From: Rhodoferax sp.
GTDB lineage: Bacteria > Pseudomonadota > Gammaproteobacteria > Burkholderiales > Burkholderiaceae_C
NCBI RefSeq assembly: GCF_028714215.1
Contig: NZ_JAQTMS010000016.1
Span: forward strand, 17,689 to 81,688
DNA length: 64,000 bases
Direction: 5' to 3'
Part shown: one piece after another, positions 8,122 to 16,959 of the stretch
Numbering within the stretch: position 1 is the stretch's first letter
Layout: each line of letters opens with the position of its first letter
Translations under genes and position numbers: made by a program
Notes under the pieces: model-generated
The model's input: the letters and a program-made list of their open reading frames with translations, nothing else
What the model was told of the DNA's origin: nothing
The model's database searches: none

Positions 8122-10023
8122 TTAGCGACCGCGCAGAAACAGGGTGTCCAGATCGCGCAGGCTGATTTGGCGCCAAGTGGGCCGACCGTGGTTGCACTGG
8201 TCGGAGCGCTCGGTGGCCTCCATCTGGCGCAACAAGGCATTCATTTCTTCCAGGCTCAGGCGCCGGTTGGCGCGCACGGCGCCGTGGCAGGCCATGGTCG
8301 CCAGCAGTTCGTTTTGCGCCCGCTGCAACACTGTGCTGGCATCGACCTGGGCCAGTTCAGCCAGCACGCTGCGCGCCAGTTCGGTGGCGTCGCCTTGTGC
8401 CAGTGTCGTCGGTACCGCGCGCACCGCCAGCGTTTTAGGCGAAAAGGCGGTGATCTCCAGTCCCAGTGTTTGCAGGGTTTCGGTGTGCGCTTCGGCGGTT
8501 GCCACTTCGGTCGGCGTGGCCGCAAAAGTGGCGGCAATCAACAATGGTTGGCTGGCCAGGCGGGGCAGGGCAGTGTTGCTGTCCAACTGGGCCTTGAGCC
8601 GCTCGTAGACGACGCGCTCGTGCGCTGCATGCATGTCCACAACGATCAATCCCTGGGCGTTCTCGGCCAGGATGTAGACCCCTTGCAGTTGCGCCAGTGC
8701 GCGGCCCAGGGGCCAGTCGCCAGCCGGCAGGTCGGCTGCGGCCGGGTTGCTGGTGCTCCCCGCTGTCGCTGGACCCGTCGCGATCCCGGTAGGGGATTCC
8801 ACGGACTCGGTGGACCGGTTCCACAGCAAACCCAAGTCGCTCACGCGGTGCCCGCCGGCAGTTCCAAAATTGATCGTTGGCTGTGCCGAATACAGAGGGG
8901 CTGCCGGCCGCTCCGAGCTGTCAGGCTGCGGCGTCGTGAGTTCCGCCGCAAGCGACGTGGCTTGGCCGGAACGCGGTGCCGCCAGGGCATCTTCGATCGC
9001 GTGGCGGACCGCCTGATGCACTTCGCGGCTGTCGCGAAAACGGACCTCGATCTTGGTCGGGTGCACGTTGACGTCGACACGGCTGGGGTCGATCTCGATG
9101 TGCAGTGCGTAGACCGGCTGGCGCTGGCCGTGCAGCACGTCCTCAAAAGCGCTGCGCGCCGCATGAGAGAGTACTTTGTCGCGCACGAAGCGGCCATTGA
9201 CATAACAAAACTGCTGGTCGGCGCGCGCGCGTGCCGCATCCGGAATGCCGGCGCGACCCCAGACACGTATTTGCGGCATGCCGTCTGGGCGGCCGGCGCT
9301 GCTCTGGTAATCGACCCAGACCGAGCGCTCGACAAATTCGCTGCCCAGCACATCGGCCAGACGTTGCTCCAGAGCCGCCAGTGCGTAGCCACGGCTTTCG
9401 CAGCGCCGCCATTGCTCCACCAACTTGCCCTCAGCCCAGATCGCAAAGCCGACATCGGGGCGCGCCAATGCGTGGCGGCGCACCGCTTCCACGCAGTGCG
9501 CCAATTCGGTGGCGTCGGTTTTGAGGAACTTGCGACGCGCCGGCGTGCTGAAGAACAATTCCTTTACCTCCACCGTGGTACCGGTAGCGCGTGCCACGGG
9601 TTTGAGTTCGCCGCTGCGGCCATCCAGCAGATAGGCATTTGACTCGCCGCTGGCCCTGGACAGTATGGCGCAGTCGGCTATTGAATTGATCGCGGCAAGA
9701 GCCTCGCCACGAAACCCCATGGTGCTCACCGATTCGAGGTCAAGCAGGTTGCTGATCTTGCTGGTGGCGTGGCGCTTGAAGGCCATGGTCAACTCTTCGC
9801 GCAGAATGCCGACGCCATCGTCCTCCACCGCGATCAGCCGCACACCACCGGAGAGCAGCCGCAGCGTGATCTGCGTCGCCCCGGCGTCCAACGCGTTGTC
9901 CAGCAGTTCGCGCACCACCGAGGCCGGCCGCTCCACCACTTCACCGGCGGCGATCTGGCTGATCAGTTCGTCGGGCAGTTCACGGATCGGGCGGCGGGGG
10001 AGGGGAGTCAGGACGGCGTTCAC
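8122..10023 (-). CDS. mutL: DNA mismatch repair protein MutL
   Basis: This GHKL ATPase couples mismatch recognition by MutS to strand removal. The N-terminal motifs are clear: IAAGEVVERPASVVRELLDN, DDGVGI, ATSKI, GFRGEAL. The C-terminal domain contains DMHAAHERVVYE, which fits the DQHA(x)2E(x)4E endonuclease motif, and CNHGRPTWRQ, the second metal-site motif. This is therefore the nicking type of MutL used in bacteria without MutH. The GTG at 10023 is chosen (~633 residues, start VNAVLTPLPRRPIRELPDELI). A longer frame runs to 10155 but would overlap the divergent dedA start, and its extra residues do not look like MutL. Confidence 0.95.
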   Translation of the reverse strand: MNAVLTPLPRRPIRELPDELISQIAAGEVVERPASVVRELLDNALDAGATQITLRLLSGGVRLIAVEDDGVGILREELTMAFKRHATSKISNLLDLESVSTMGFRGEALAAINSIADCAILSRASGESNAYLLDGRSGELKPVARATGTTVEVKELFFSTPARRKFLKTDATELAHCVEAVRRHALARPDVGFAIWAEGKLVEQWRRCESRGYALAALEQRLADVLGSEFVERSVWVDYQSSAGRPDGMPQIRVWGRAGIPDAARARADQQFCYVNGRFVRDKVLSHAARSAFEDVLHGQRQPVYALHIEIDPSRVDVNVHPTKIEVRFRDSREVHQAVRHAIEDALAAPRSGQATSLAAELTTPQPDSSERPAAPLYSAQPTINFGTAGGHRVSDLGLLWNRSTESVESPTGIATGPATAGSTSNPAAADLPAGDWPLGRALAQLQGVYILAENAQGLIVVDMHAAHERVVYERLKAQLDSNTALPRLASQPLLIAATFAATPTEVATAEAHTETLQTLGLEITAFSPKTLAVRAVPTTLAQGDATELARSVLAELAQVDASTVLQRAQNELLATMACHGAVRANRRLSLEEMNALLRQMEATERSDQCNHGRPTWRQISLRDLDTLFLRGR

Positions 10024-10116
10024 AGGGGGGCATTCTAGGACCTTGCCGGACAGTCCGCAGGCCCACGAAGCGGGCAGGCCAAGTCCGCAACCGATTGGCA
10101 GGGATAATCCAGCCCC

Positions 10117-10755
10117 ATGGAAATCATTGCCTTTCTCTTCGACTTCATCCTGCACGTCGACAAATACCTGGAGACCTTTGTACGCAACTATGGCCTATGG
10201 GTCTACGCACTGCTGTTTTTGGTGATCTTTGTCGAGACCGGTCTGGTGGTGATGCCGTTCCTGCCGGGCGATTCGCTGTTGTTCGTGGTCGGTGCCATGT
10301 GCGGAGTCGGCCTGATGAGTTATCCGCTGTCGGTGGCGTTGCTGCTGGCGGCGGCGGTGCTGGGCAACCAGTCCAACTATGCGCTGGGGCGCCACTTTGG
10401 ACCAAGGGTCTTCAAGTGGGAAAACTCCCGTCTTTTCAACAAGGCCGCTTTCGACCGGGCGCATGATTTCTACGAACGTTATGGCGGCATCACCCTGGTG
10501 GTGGCGCGCTTCATGCCGTTTCTGCGCACCTTTGCACCGTTTGTTGCCGGCGTGGCGAGGATGACCCGGACCCGCTTCACTTTCTTCGATGTCAGCGGCG
10601 GCTCGCTGTGGGTGGTGGGCATCATCACCATCGGCTATTTTTTCGGCAACTTTCCGTTTGTCAAAGCGCACCTGGACAAGATCATCTGGGCCATGATTTT
10701 GATTCCCGGCGTGGTGATCGTGTGGGGCGCCTGGAAATCGCGCCGCAAGGCCTGA
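10117..10755 (+). CDS. DedA family inner-membrane protein
   Basis: This 212-residue protein has about five hydrophobic segments and the DedA/VTT signatures: ETGLVVMPFLPGDSLLFV near residue 40 and the motif FMPFLRTFAPFVAGVARM near 130, whose Arg residues are needed in E. coli YqjA and YghB. DedA proteins support membrane homeostasis and envelope proton-motive force, and some act as undecaprenyl-phosphate or lipid translocases. Start ATG at 10117. It is divergent from mutL and convergent with the amidase. Substrate not assigned. Confidence 0.92.
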   Translation: MEIIAFLFDFILHVDKYLETFVRNYGLWVYALLFLVIFVETGLVVMPFLPGDSLLFVVGAMCGVGLMSYPLSVALLLAAAVLGNQSNYALGRHFGPRVFKWENSRLFNKAAFDRAHDFYERYGGITLVVARFMPFLRTFAPFVAGVARMTRTRFTFFDVSGGSLWVVGIITIGYFFGNFPFVKAHLDKIIWAMILIPGVVIVWGAWKSRRKA

Positions 10756-10778
10756 GACCGACCGGCCGCCCGTTGGGC

Positions 10779-12182
10779 TCAGCTCAGGGTCCGATTCCTG
10801 GCCAGCGGCGGGTTCCTTGCAAAGTAGGCTTCAATACCGCGCATCAAGGCGCTGGCGAGCTGCTCCTGGTACTCGTCGCTGTTGAGTTTAGCCTCTTCTT
10901 CGGGGTTGCTGATGAACGCCGCCTCCACCAGAACACTGGGAATATCGGGTGCCTTGAGCACCGCAAAAGCGGCTTGCTCGACCTTGCCTTTGTGCAGCTT
11001 GCCGACGCGGCCGATTTCGCCCAACATGGCGCCGCCCAGTTTCAGGCTGTCGTTGATCTGGGCCGTGGTGCTCATGTCGAACAGAGCGTGTTTGACCTGG
11101 GCATCCTTGGTCTTCACATTCAAGCCGCCAATCTGGTCGGCCTTGTTTTCGCGCTCCGCCATCCAGCGTGCGGCCGTGCTGGAGGCGCCACCCTGGCTCA
11201 AGGCAAAAACACTGGCGCCTTGCGGATGCGGCGTGAAAAAGGCATCTGCATGAAGGCTCACGAACAGATCGGCTTGCACCCGTCTGGCCTTTTGCACCCG
11301 CACCTGTAGCGGCACAAAAAAATCGGCGTCGCGCGTCAGGTAGGCGCGTATCGCGTTGCCGTTGATCGGGCTGGCGTTGATGCGCTCGCGCAGCCGGTGC
11401 GCCAGGCGCAGCACCACATCTTTTTCGCGTGTGCCGCCGGGGCCTATGGCGCCCGGGTCTTCGCCGCCGTGGCCGGGGTCCAGGGCGATGATGATGAGCC
11501 GGTCAGTCATCGCCGGTGTCTCATCGGCTTTGGGGGCGACCGGGCTGGTGCTGCTCCGGCTGCCACTGGCGGGGGCAGAGGCGGCGGTCGCCACCGGGGG
11601 GGTGGATGCAGGCTTGGTCGCCGGCATCGCTCTGCCATCCGGCTCAGCCGGCTTGGGAATCGGTTTTTGACTCTGCCGGGCCATCAGTTCGCCCAAGGGA
11701 TCGGTGCCCGGCGGGGCGCCAGTGCGCTCCTTCAGCCGTTCCGCGATCAGTGCTTCCAGCGGGTCCGCCATCTGGGTCGGGTACAGGTCGAACACCAGCC
11801 GGTGCTGGTAGGCGGCGACCGGGTTGAGGGTGAAGACCTGCGGCGCTGCCGGCTGCTTCAGGTCCAGCACCAGCCGCACCACGCTCGGCGCGCTTTGACC
11901 GACACGAATGCCGGCAATGGTCGGGTCGTCGGAGCGCACCTTGGCGACCAGTGCCTTCAACGCCGGATTGAGCTCAATACCCTCGATGTCGACGGCCAGC
12001 CGCGGTGGATTGGCGACAAACAGTTGTTTGAATCTGAGTTCGGCGTCGGACTCGATGGTGACGCGCGAGTAGTCCGGTGCCGGCCATACCCGCACCGCCA
12101 GAATGGTGGCGCCGTAGACCAATTCACGGCTACCCAGCAACAGCACCAGCGCGCCCGATTGCAGGAGCGTGCGGCGCTTCAT
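10779..12182 (-). CDS. amiC: Periplasmic N-acetylmuramoyl-L-alanine amidase, AmiC type
   Basis: The enzyme cleaves the amide bond between MurNAc and the stem peptide to split daughter cells. The 467 residues begin with an export signal with paired Arg (MKRRTLLQSGALVLLLG, possibly Tat). An AMIN septum-targeting domain follows (~30-150), then a low-complexity Pro/Ala linker and the Amidase_3 domain. Zinc ligands are visible in DPGHGGEDPG, TREKDVVL and VSLHADAF, with the catalytic Glu in VEAAFIS. Its ATG overlaps the end of tsaE by 4 bases, forming the tsaE-amiC operon common in proteobacteria. Confidence 0.94.
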   Translation of the reverse strand: MKRRTLLQSGALVLLLGSRELVYGATILAVRVWPAPDYSRVTIESDAELRFKQLFVANPPRLAVDIEGIELNPALKALVAKVRSDDPTIAGIRVGQSAPSVVRLVLDLKQPAAPQVFTLNPVAAYQHRLVFDLYPTQMADPLEALIAERLKERTGAPPGTDPLGELMARQSQKPIPKPAEPDGRAMPATKPASTPPVATAASAPASGSRSSTSPVAPKADETPAMTDRLIIIALDPGHGGEDPGAIGPGGTREKDVVLRLAHRLRERINASPINGNAIRAYLTRDADFFVPLQVRVQKARRVQADLFVSLHADAFFTPHPQGASVFALSQGGASSTAARWMAERENKADQIGGLNVKTKDAQVKHALFDMSTTAQINDSLKLGGAMLGEIGRVGKLHKGKVEQAAFAVLKAPDIPSVLVEAAFISNPEEEAKLNSDEYQEQLASALMRGIEAYFARNPPLARNRTLS

Positions 12183-12700
12183 GGGCGCTCCTGCGCCAAG
12201 GCGGGTGACTGATGCGCGGGGTCGGAGTCGGTGGCGGCCAGCAAAGCCAGACCGATATCGGTTTGTGCCGTCAGAGTCACCTGTCTGGACTCGTCCTGCA
12301 AAACCTCCAGATGAATGACCAGGTCGGCGCCCGGGATGAAGCCGGCGGCTTTTTCAGGCCATTCGGCCAGCTTGAGACCGGGACTGGCAAAGATGTCGCG
12401 AAAGCCTGCGTCTTCCCATTCACGCGGGTCCTGAAAGCGGTAGAAGTCGAAATGCCAGATGTTGAGATCGGCCAATTGGTACGGCTCAACCACCGCATAA
12501 GTGGGGCTCTTGATGCGCCCCGGCACGCTCAGGGCGCGCAGCAGATGCCGCACCAAGGTGGTCTTGCCGGCGCCCAGGTCGCCGTGCAATTCGACAAAGG
12601 CGCGGCGCAAGGCCGGCTGTGCGGCCAGTGCCGTGGCGAAGCGTTGCGTGGCGGTTTCGTCCGGCCAGGCCAGGCTTTTTACAATGGGCCGGTGACCCAT
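12179..12700 (-). CDS. tsaE: tRNA threonylcarbamoyladenosine biosynthesis ATPase TsaE
   Basis: TsaE (YjeE) is the small ATPase that works with TsaB and TsaD in making t6A at position 37 of ANN-decoding tRNAs. The Walker A motif is HGDLGAGKTTLVRHLL, and the SPTYAVVEPY and WHFDFYRF segments match the family. The ATG at 12700 gives 173 residues (start MGHRPIVKSLAWPDETATQR). It overlaps the divergent queG start by nine bases, so both promoters must lie within the other gene or be shared. Stop overlaps the amiC start. Confidence 0.93.
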   Translation of the reverse strand: MGHRPIVKSLAWPDETATQRFATALAAQPALRRAFVELHGDLGAGKTTLVRHLLRALSVPGRIKSPTYAVVEPYQLADLNIWHFDFYRFQDPREWEDAGFRDIFASPGLKLAEWPEKAAGFIPGADLVIHLEVLQDESRQVTLTAQTDIGLALLAATDSDPAHQSPALAQERP

Positions 12701-13846
12701 CTCCAAACGCATATCAACAGCAGTCAATTGGTGTCCAAAATTCAGGCTTGGGCCCGGGAACTGGGATTCTCTCAAATTGGCGTGGCCGGTGTCGATTTGT
12801 CTTCGGCGGAAGCCGGCTTGTCGGCCTGGCTGGCGCGCGGTTTTCATGGCGGCATGGGCTACATGGCGGCGCACGGCTTGCGGCGTGCCAGGCCGGCCGA
12901 ACTGGTGCCCGGTACCGTTAGCGTGATTACCGCCCGCATGGACTACCTGAGCGCTGCCACTGCGCCGGGCTGGCAGGTGATCGAGTTGCAACGGTTGAGG
13001 CGACCGGCTGAAGGCATCGTGTCAGTCTACGCCCGAGGGCGGGATTATCACAAGGTATTGCGTAAGCGCTTGCAACAGTTGAGCCAGCGCATCGCCGCCG
13101 AACTGGGGCCGTTCGGCCATCGCGTCTTTGCCGATTCCGCCCCGGTGCTGGAGGCCGAACTGGCAGCGCGCAGCGGCCAGGGCTGGCGCGGCAAGCACAC
13201 GCTGCTGCTGAGTCGTGCGGCCGGCTCCATGTTTTTTCTGGGTGAAATCTATGTCGATCTGGCCTTGCCGCCGACCGAAGCGGCGGCGGGGCACTGCGGC
13301 CGCTGCACCGCGTGCCTTGACGTTTGCCCGACGCAAGCCATCGTGGCGCCCTACCAGCTTGATGCCAGGCGCTGTATTTCCTACCTCACCATAGAGCACG
13401 CCGGCCCGATTCCGCTGGCGCTGCGGCCCCTGATCGGCAATCGCATTTATGGTTGTGACGACTGCCAACTGGTTTGCCCCTGGAACAAGTTCGCCCAGCG
13501 CAGTGCTTTGCCGGATTTTGCTGAGCGAGCGGGCTTGGTGGGCAGTCAGTTGGTCACCTTGTTTGGCTGGACCGAAGCAGAGTTCTTGCGCTTCACCGAG
13601 GGCAGCCCGATCCGGCGCATCGGGCACGAGCGCTGGTTAAGGAATATTGCGGTGGCCCTCGGCAACGCGCTGCGCGCGGGCGCCGACTCCGAGCACGGCA
13701 ACGCGCTGCGCGCGGGCGCCGACTCAGAACCCGGTAACGTGCTGCGCGCCGCGCCAGACCCGGCCTTGCTGCAAGCCCTGGCGCGGCACGCCAACCATCC
13801 CAGCGCGCTGGTCCGGGAACACGTCGCCTGGGCGCAAACTGCTTAA
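12692..13846 (+). CDS. queG: Epoxyqueuosine reductase QueG
   Basis: QueG reduces epoxyqueuosine in tRNA to queuosine using cobalamin and two 4Fe-4S clusters. The ferredoxin motifs CGRCTACLDVCP (from ~residue 202) and CDDCQLVCPWN (~255) are intact, as is the likely catalytic Asp in FADSAPVLE (~148). Start GTG at 12692 gives 384 residues, and the first residues match the family (HINSSQLVSKIQAWARELGF). Head-to-head overlap with tsaE. The C-terminal HEAT-like part contains an in-frame tandem repeat (GNALRAGADSE units), unusual for the family. The gene is last before a ~400-bp leader. Confidence 0.93.
   Translation: MTHLQTHINSSQLVSKIQAWARELGFSQIGVAGVDLSSAEAGLSAWLARGFHGGMGYMAAHGLRRARPAELVPGTVSVITARMDYLSAATAPGWQVIELQRLRRPAEGIVSVYARGRDYHKVLRKRLQQLSQRIAAELGPFGHRVFADSAPVLEAELAARSGQGWRGKHTLLLSRAAGSMFFLGEIYVDLALPPTEAAAGHCGRCTACLDVCPTQAIVAPYQLDARRCISYLTIEHAGPIPLALRPLIGNRIYGCDDCQLVCPWNKFAQRSALPDFAERAGLVGSQLVTLFGWTEAEFLRFTEGSPIRRIGHERWLRNIAVALGNALRAGADSEHGNALRAGADSEPGNVLRAAPDPALLQALARHANHPSALVREHVAWAQTA
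13661..13750 (+). repeat. 36-bp in-frame tandem repeat inside queG, 2.5 copies
   Basis: Units start at 13661 and 13697, with a half unit from 13733. Each begins GGCAACGCGCTGCGCGCGGG and encodes GNALRAGADSE plus one variable residue. The second unit differs from the first at a few positions, and the third is degenerate. It enlarges the linker near the C-terminal HEAT-like region without breaking the frame. Likely slippage or recombination expansion. Confidence 0.85.
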
Positions 13847-13868
13847 TTGGGGGTATTTGCCGCCGCGC

Positions 13869-13898
13869 TTGACACCGGGTAGACCCGGGTAAGACAAT
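13869..13898 (+). promoter_or_regulatory. Candidate sigma70 promoter of the cation-transport operon
   Basis: A perfect -35 TTGACA (13869-13874) and a -10 GACAAT (13893-13898, four of six) are separated by 18 bases that contain an inverted CCGGGT/ACCCGG element. Predicted transcription start is near 13905, giving a leader of ~345 bases before the porin ATG. Confidence 0.45.
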
Positions 13899-13904
13899 CG
13901 CGCC

Positions 13905-14248
13905 TTCGCAACAACGGAGTAATCCATGGATTCTGGCCCTAGTACTTGTTCGCCCCTGGCGAACTGATCAGCGAGTACCCCGGGCAGCGTCCGCCTCTGT
14001 CGCCGTCTCGCTGATAACAGCAGGACGGTGCGGTGCAGTTAACTTCTGCGTGTGTCAGTTCTTGACACGCGCGCATCTCCTGAATTCATTCGCGCAAGTC
14101 GCCTCGCTTGTGCTTTGGCGTTCCTGATCCCTCGCAGGCGCAGATTTGCCTCTGCGCGACGGTTCGGGGGCCTGCCGAGCCTCCGCGTGGCCTTGTTTTT
14201 CAGAACGCAAATCCCCGCTGGCGGGGATAGACCTGAAGAGGTGAAATC
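13905..14248 (+). promoter_or_regulatory. Hairpin-rich 5' leader of the porin / Nramp-like / MgtE-domain operon
   Basis: This ~345-base stretch has no full gene but at least four perfect stems: ATCAGCGAG/CTCGCTGAT (13967-13975 with 14007-14015), GTGTCA/TGACAC (14052-14057 with 14063-14068), GCGCAGA/TCTGCGC (14138-14144 with 14151-14157) and ATCCCCGC/GCGGGGAT (14211-14218 with 14221-14228). The last stem sits directly before the ribosome binding site GAAGAGGTG. The density of stems suggests a regulatory leader (attenuator or metal-sensing RNA). I could not match it to the yybP-ykoY or M-box consensus from memory, so no riboswitch class is assigned. Confidence 0.45.
13926..13967 (+). CDS. Candidate 13-residue leader peptide
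   Basis: ATG at 13926 is preceded by CGGAG at good spacing, and the frame reads MDSGPSTCSPLAN then TGA. The stop codon directly abuts the first arm of the 9-bp stem at 13967, the geometry of translational attenuators. Leader peptides such as MgtL control Mg2+ transporter genes in enterobacteria; this one shares no sequence with MgtL. It could be a chance frame. Confidence 0.3.
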   Translation: MDSGPSTCSPLAN

Positions 14249-15622
14249 ATGACGGCAAAATTTGATTGGCCTGCGAGGTTCCGACGCTGCTCGCAATGGG
14301 GCGGCTTGGCCTTGGCGCTAAGCGTATGCCCGGCCCGGGCTTTCGCCCAAGCGAACCCGGAAGAAACGCCCGGCACGGCGTTCCACGCCCAGACCACTTA
14401 CATCTGGCAAGCCAAACCGGCCTTCAGCGCCGCCTACAGCGGCCCCAACTCCCTGAGTCCGCTCAAGGAGCGGTCTTATTCCTTCACGCTGACGGGTGAC
14501 TTGGGTCTGCGCCTGTGGGACGGCGCGCAACTGCACCTGAATCCGGAAGGGGCGCAAGGGCTACCTTTATCCAACCTGCAGGGCGCCGGCGGCATCAGCA
14601 ATGGCGAGTTGGCCCGCGGCAGCGGCGCCAGTCTTGCGATGTACCGGGCCCGGTTCTTTGTGCAGCAACGCATCAACGTCGGCGGCGACAGTCAAACTGT
14701 GGCATCCGACTTCAACGAACTGGGTGGCCAGTTCAGCGCCCGGCGCTGGACTTTCACGTTCGGTAATTTCAGCCTGCTTGACTACTTTGACAACAATCCT
14801 TATGCCAAGGACCCACGCAGCCAGTTCACCAACTGGTCGTTCCTCACGCATGGCGCCTGGGACTATGCGGCCGACGCGCGCGGCTACACCTTGGGCGCCG
14901 TGGCCGAGTACCGTGCGCCCGGCTGGGCGCTGCGGGCCGGTCGCGCGATGCAGCCGATCGAGAGCAACGGCCTGGCGCTCGATGCGGCGCTGGGTCGCCA
15001 CTATGGCGATCAGCTCGAAGTCGAAGGCGAGTTGCCCCTGACGTTGGCGGCCGGGCCGCTGCGCGGGCGGGCGCTGCTGTTTCGCAACCGCATTCAGGCC
15101 GGCAGCTTTACCGATGCCCTGGCGCTGGCTGGGGTGCCGGATGTGGGCCTGGTGCGTCGAGACCAGAGCAAGAGCGGCTGGGGCCTGACGCTGGAAGCGC
15201 CGCTGGCGGATGACGCCGGCTTGTTCCTGCGCGCCAGCCGCAACAGCGGCAAGCTTGAGACCTATGCCTTCGCCGAGATCGACCGCCAACTGGCGCTGGG
15301 CGGCCAGTTCTCCGGCGCCTCCTGGGGCCGCAGCCAGGACCGCTGGGGCGTGGCCTATGCCGTCAACGGCCTGTCGGACCCACACCAAGCCTACCTGGCC
15401 GCCGGTGGCCAGGGCTTCTTTCTCGGTGACGGCCAGTTGAACTACGACCAGGAACGTGTGCTGGAAGCCTATTACCGCCTGCTGCTGTCGCCGTGGGACG
15501 TGCGTCTTGGCAAAGTCCAGTCAGCGCTGAGTGCCGGCTTTCAGCGCATCAGCAACCCTGGCTACAACCGCGACCGCGGTCCGGTCAGCACCTACACCCT
15601 GCGCTGGCACAGCGAGTTTTGA
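14249..15622 (+). CDS. OprB-like outer-membrane porin
   Basis: This 457-residue protein has an N-terminal signal peptide (hydrophobic stretch LALALSVCPARAFA, cleavage after AFAQA), many amphipathic strands and a terminal aromatic residue (RWHSEF) typical of outer-membrane beta barrels. TTYIWQAKPAFSAAYSGPNS and WDGAQLHLNPEGAQG resemble carbohydrate-selective OprB porins, as does HGAWDYAADARGYT. It is first in an operon with an Nramp-related transporter and an MgtE-domain protein, so here it may admit divalent cations rather than sugars; that is inference from context. Start ATG follows GAAGAGGTG. Confidence 0.75.
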   Translation: MTAKFDWPARFRRCSQWGGLALALSVCPARAFAQANPEETPGTAFHAQTTYIWQAKPAFSAAYSGPNSLSPLKERSYSFTLTGDLGLRLWDGAQLHLNPEGAQGLPLSNLQGAGGISNGELARGSGASLAMYRARFFVQQRINVGGDSQTVASDFNELGGQFSARRWTFTFGNFSLLDYFDNNPYAKDPRSQFTNWSFLTHGAWDYAADARGYTLGAVAEYRAPGWALRAGRAMQPIESNGLALDAALGRHYGDQLEVEGELPLTLAAGPLRGRALLFRNRIQAGSFTDALALAGVPDVGLVRRDQSKSGWGLTLEAPLADDAGLFLRASRNSGKLETYAFAEIDRQLALGGQFSGASWGRSQDRWGVAYAVNGLSDPHQAYLAAGGQGFFLGDGQLNYDQERVLEAYYRLLLSPWDVRLGKVQSALSAGFQRISNPGYNRDRGPVSTYTLRWHSEF

Positions 15623-15673
15623 TCTATCGGCATGTCCCAGTTTCACTGCAATTTTTAGAAAAATGGTGTCAAG

Positions 15674-16942
15674 ATGAATTTGTTCTCCCGGCTCTATTAC
15701 GAGCTACGTAAATACTGGAAAGCCATCCGGCTTTATCTGGTCATTGCCGGCCCGGGCCTGGTCGTGATGGTGGCCGACAACGACGCCGGTGGCATTACCA
15801 CCTACGCCGCCACCGGCGCCAAGTACGGTTTCAACCTGATCTGGTTTCTGCTGATTCTGATTCCGGTCGCCTATTACGTGCAGGAGATGACCGTGCGTCT
15901 AGGCGCCGTCACCAAGCGTGGTCATGCGGAAGCGATCTTTGACGGCTTCGGTGCTTTCTGGGGCTGGTTTTCGCTGATTGACCTGATGATTGTCGACTGG
16001 CTGACGCTGGTCACCGAATTCATCGGCATGACCTCGGCCTTGAGCATCTTTGGCGTTGCGCCCTGGATCACCGTGGCCGGTGTGGTTACCTTGATGGGCA
16101 TCATCGTGATCAACGGGCGCTACTGGACCTGGGAAAAAATTGCGCTGCTGTTTTGCACCCTGAATCTGATCTACATCCCGGCCGCCTTCATGGTGCATCC
16201 GTCGGTTTCGGACATTTTGAAAGACGGCCTGGTGCCGAATTTCCCCGGCGGTTTCAATGGCGAGCTGTTCTTCATTCTGATGGCCAACATCGGCACCACC
16301 ATCGCGCCCTGGATGCTGTTCTTCCAGCAAAGCGCGGTGGTTGACAAAGGCATGCTGGAAAAAGACATTCCCTGGGGCAAATTCGACACGCTGGTGGGTT
16401 CCGTCTTCACCGTGGTGGTCGCCGTGTTCATCGTCATCCTGACCGGTGCGGTGCTGAAGGGGGTCGCGGTGGACGACGCGGCGCAGGCGGCATCGCTGCT
16501 GATGAAGAGCAACCATTACGTGGGGACCTTCATGGCGATCGGCCTGTTTGATGCCGGTCTGCTGGGTGCCATCTGTATTTCACTGGCCAGTTCCTGGGCT
16601 TTCGGCGAAATCTTCGGCTGGGCGCACTCCCTGAATCAAAAAATCAAGGAAGCACCTTGGTTCTACATCACCTACTTCTTTACCCTGATTACGGCCGGTC
16701 TGGTGGTGCTGATTCCGGGCGCACCGCTGGTGCTGATCACACTCTTTGTGCAGGTGGTGGCGGTCACCTTGCTGCCCGCCGCCCTGGTGTTCCTGATTCT
16801 GTTGCTCAACGACAAGAAGCACATGGGCGAATACTGCAACAGCTTGACGGAAAACCTGATCGGCGGCTTCATCGTCATCGCCATCGTGATTCTGTCCACG
16901 CTGTACGGCGTCAGCGTCATGTTCCCCAACCTGTTCCACTGA
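15674..16942 (+). CDS. Nramp-related divalent cation transporter with non-canonical metal site
   Basis: This 422-residue protein with about 11 hydrophobic segments has Nramp/SLC11 features (IAGPGLVVMVA, TTYAATGAKYGFNLIWFL). The TM1 motif DPGN of Mn/Fe transporters is here DAGG (in VADNDAGGITTY). The TM6 MPH motif is replaced: TTIAPWMLFFQQ has Ala-Pro-Trp where Met-Pro-His is expected. Loss of the methionine ligand is a feature of the Nramp-related Mg2+ transporter (NRMT) branch, so Mg2+ is a plausible substrate, though Mn2+ or another ion is not excluded. It lies 51 bp after the porin and 17 bp before a small membrane protein, in one operon with an MgtE-type sensor domain. Confidence 0.85.
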   Translation: MNLFSRLYYELRKYWKAIRLYLVIAGPGLVVMVADNDAGGITTYAATGAKYGFNLIWFLLILIPVAYYVQEMTVRLGAVTKRGHAEAIFDGFGAFWGWFSLIDLMIVDWLTLVTEFIGMTSALSIFGVAPWITVAGVVTLMGIIVINGRYWTWEKIALLFCTLNLIYIPAAFMVHPSVSDILKDGLVPNFPGGFNGELFFILMANIGTTIAPWMLFFQQSAVVDKGMLEKDIPWGKFDTLVGSVFTVVVAVFIVILTGAVLKGVAVDDAAQAASLLMKSNHYVGTFMAIGLFDAGLLGAICISLASSWAFGEIFGWAHSLNQKIKEAPWFYITYFFTLITAGLVVLIPGAPLVLITLFVQVVAVTLLPAALVFLILLLNDKKHMGEYCNSLTENLIGGFIVIAIVILSTLYGVSVMFPNLFH

Positions 16943-16959
16943 TTGACGAGGAAATCAAA

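Noticed and set aside
8167..9642. Long plus-strand frame opposite mutL
   Set aside because: It is the antisense of a well-conserved gene, with no motif and low-complexity Arg/Gln content typical of high-GC shadow frames.
13905..14248. yybP-ykoY Mn2+ riboswitch or M-box
   Set aside because: GGAGTA occurs, but I could not lay out the rest of either consensus, so no class was assigned.
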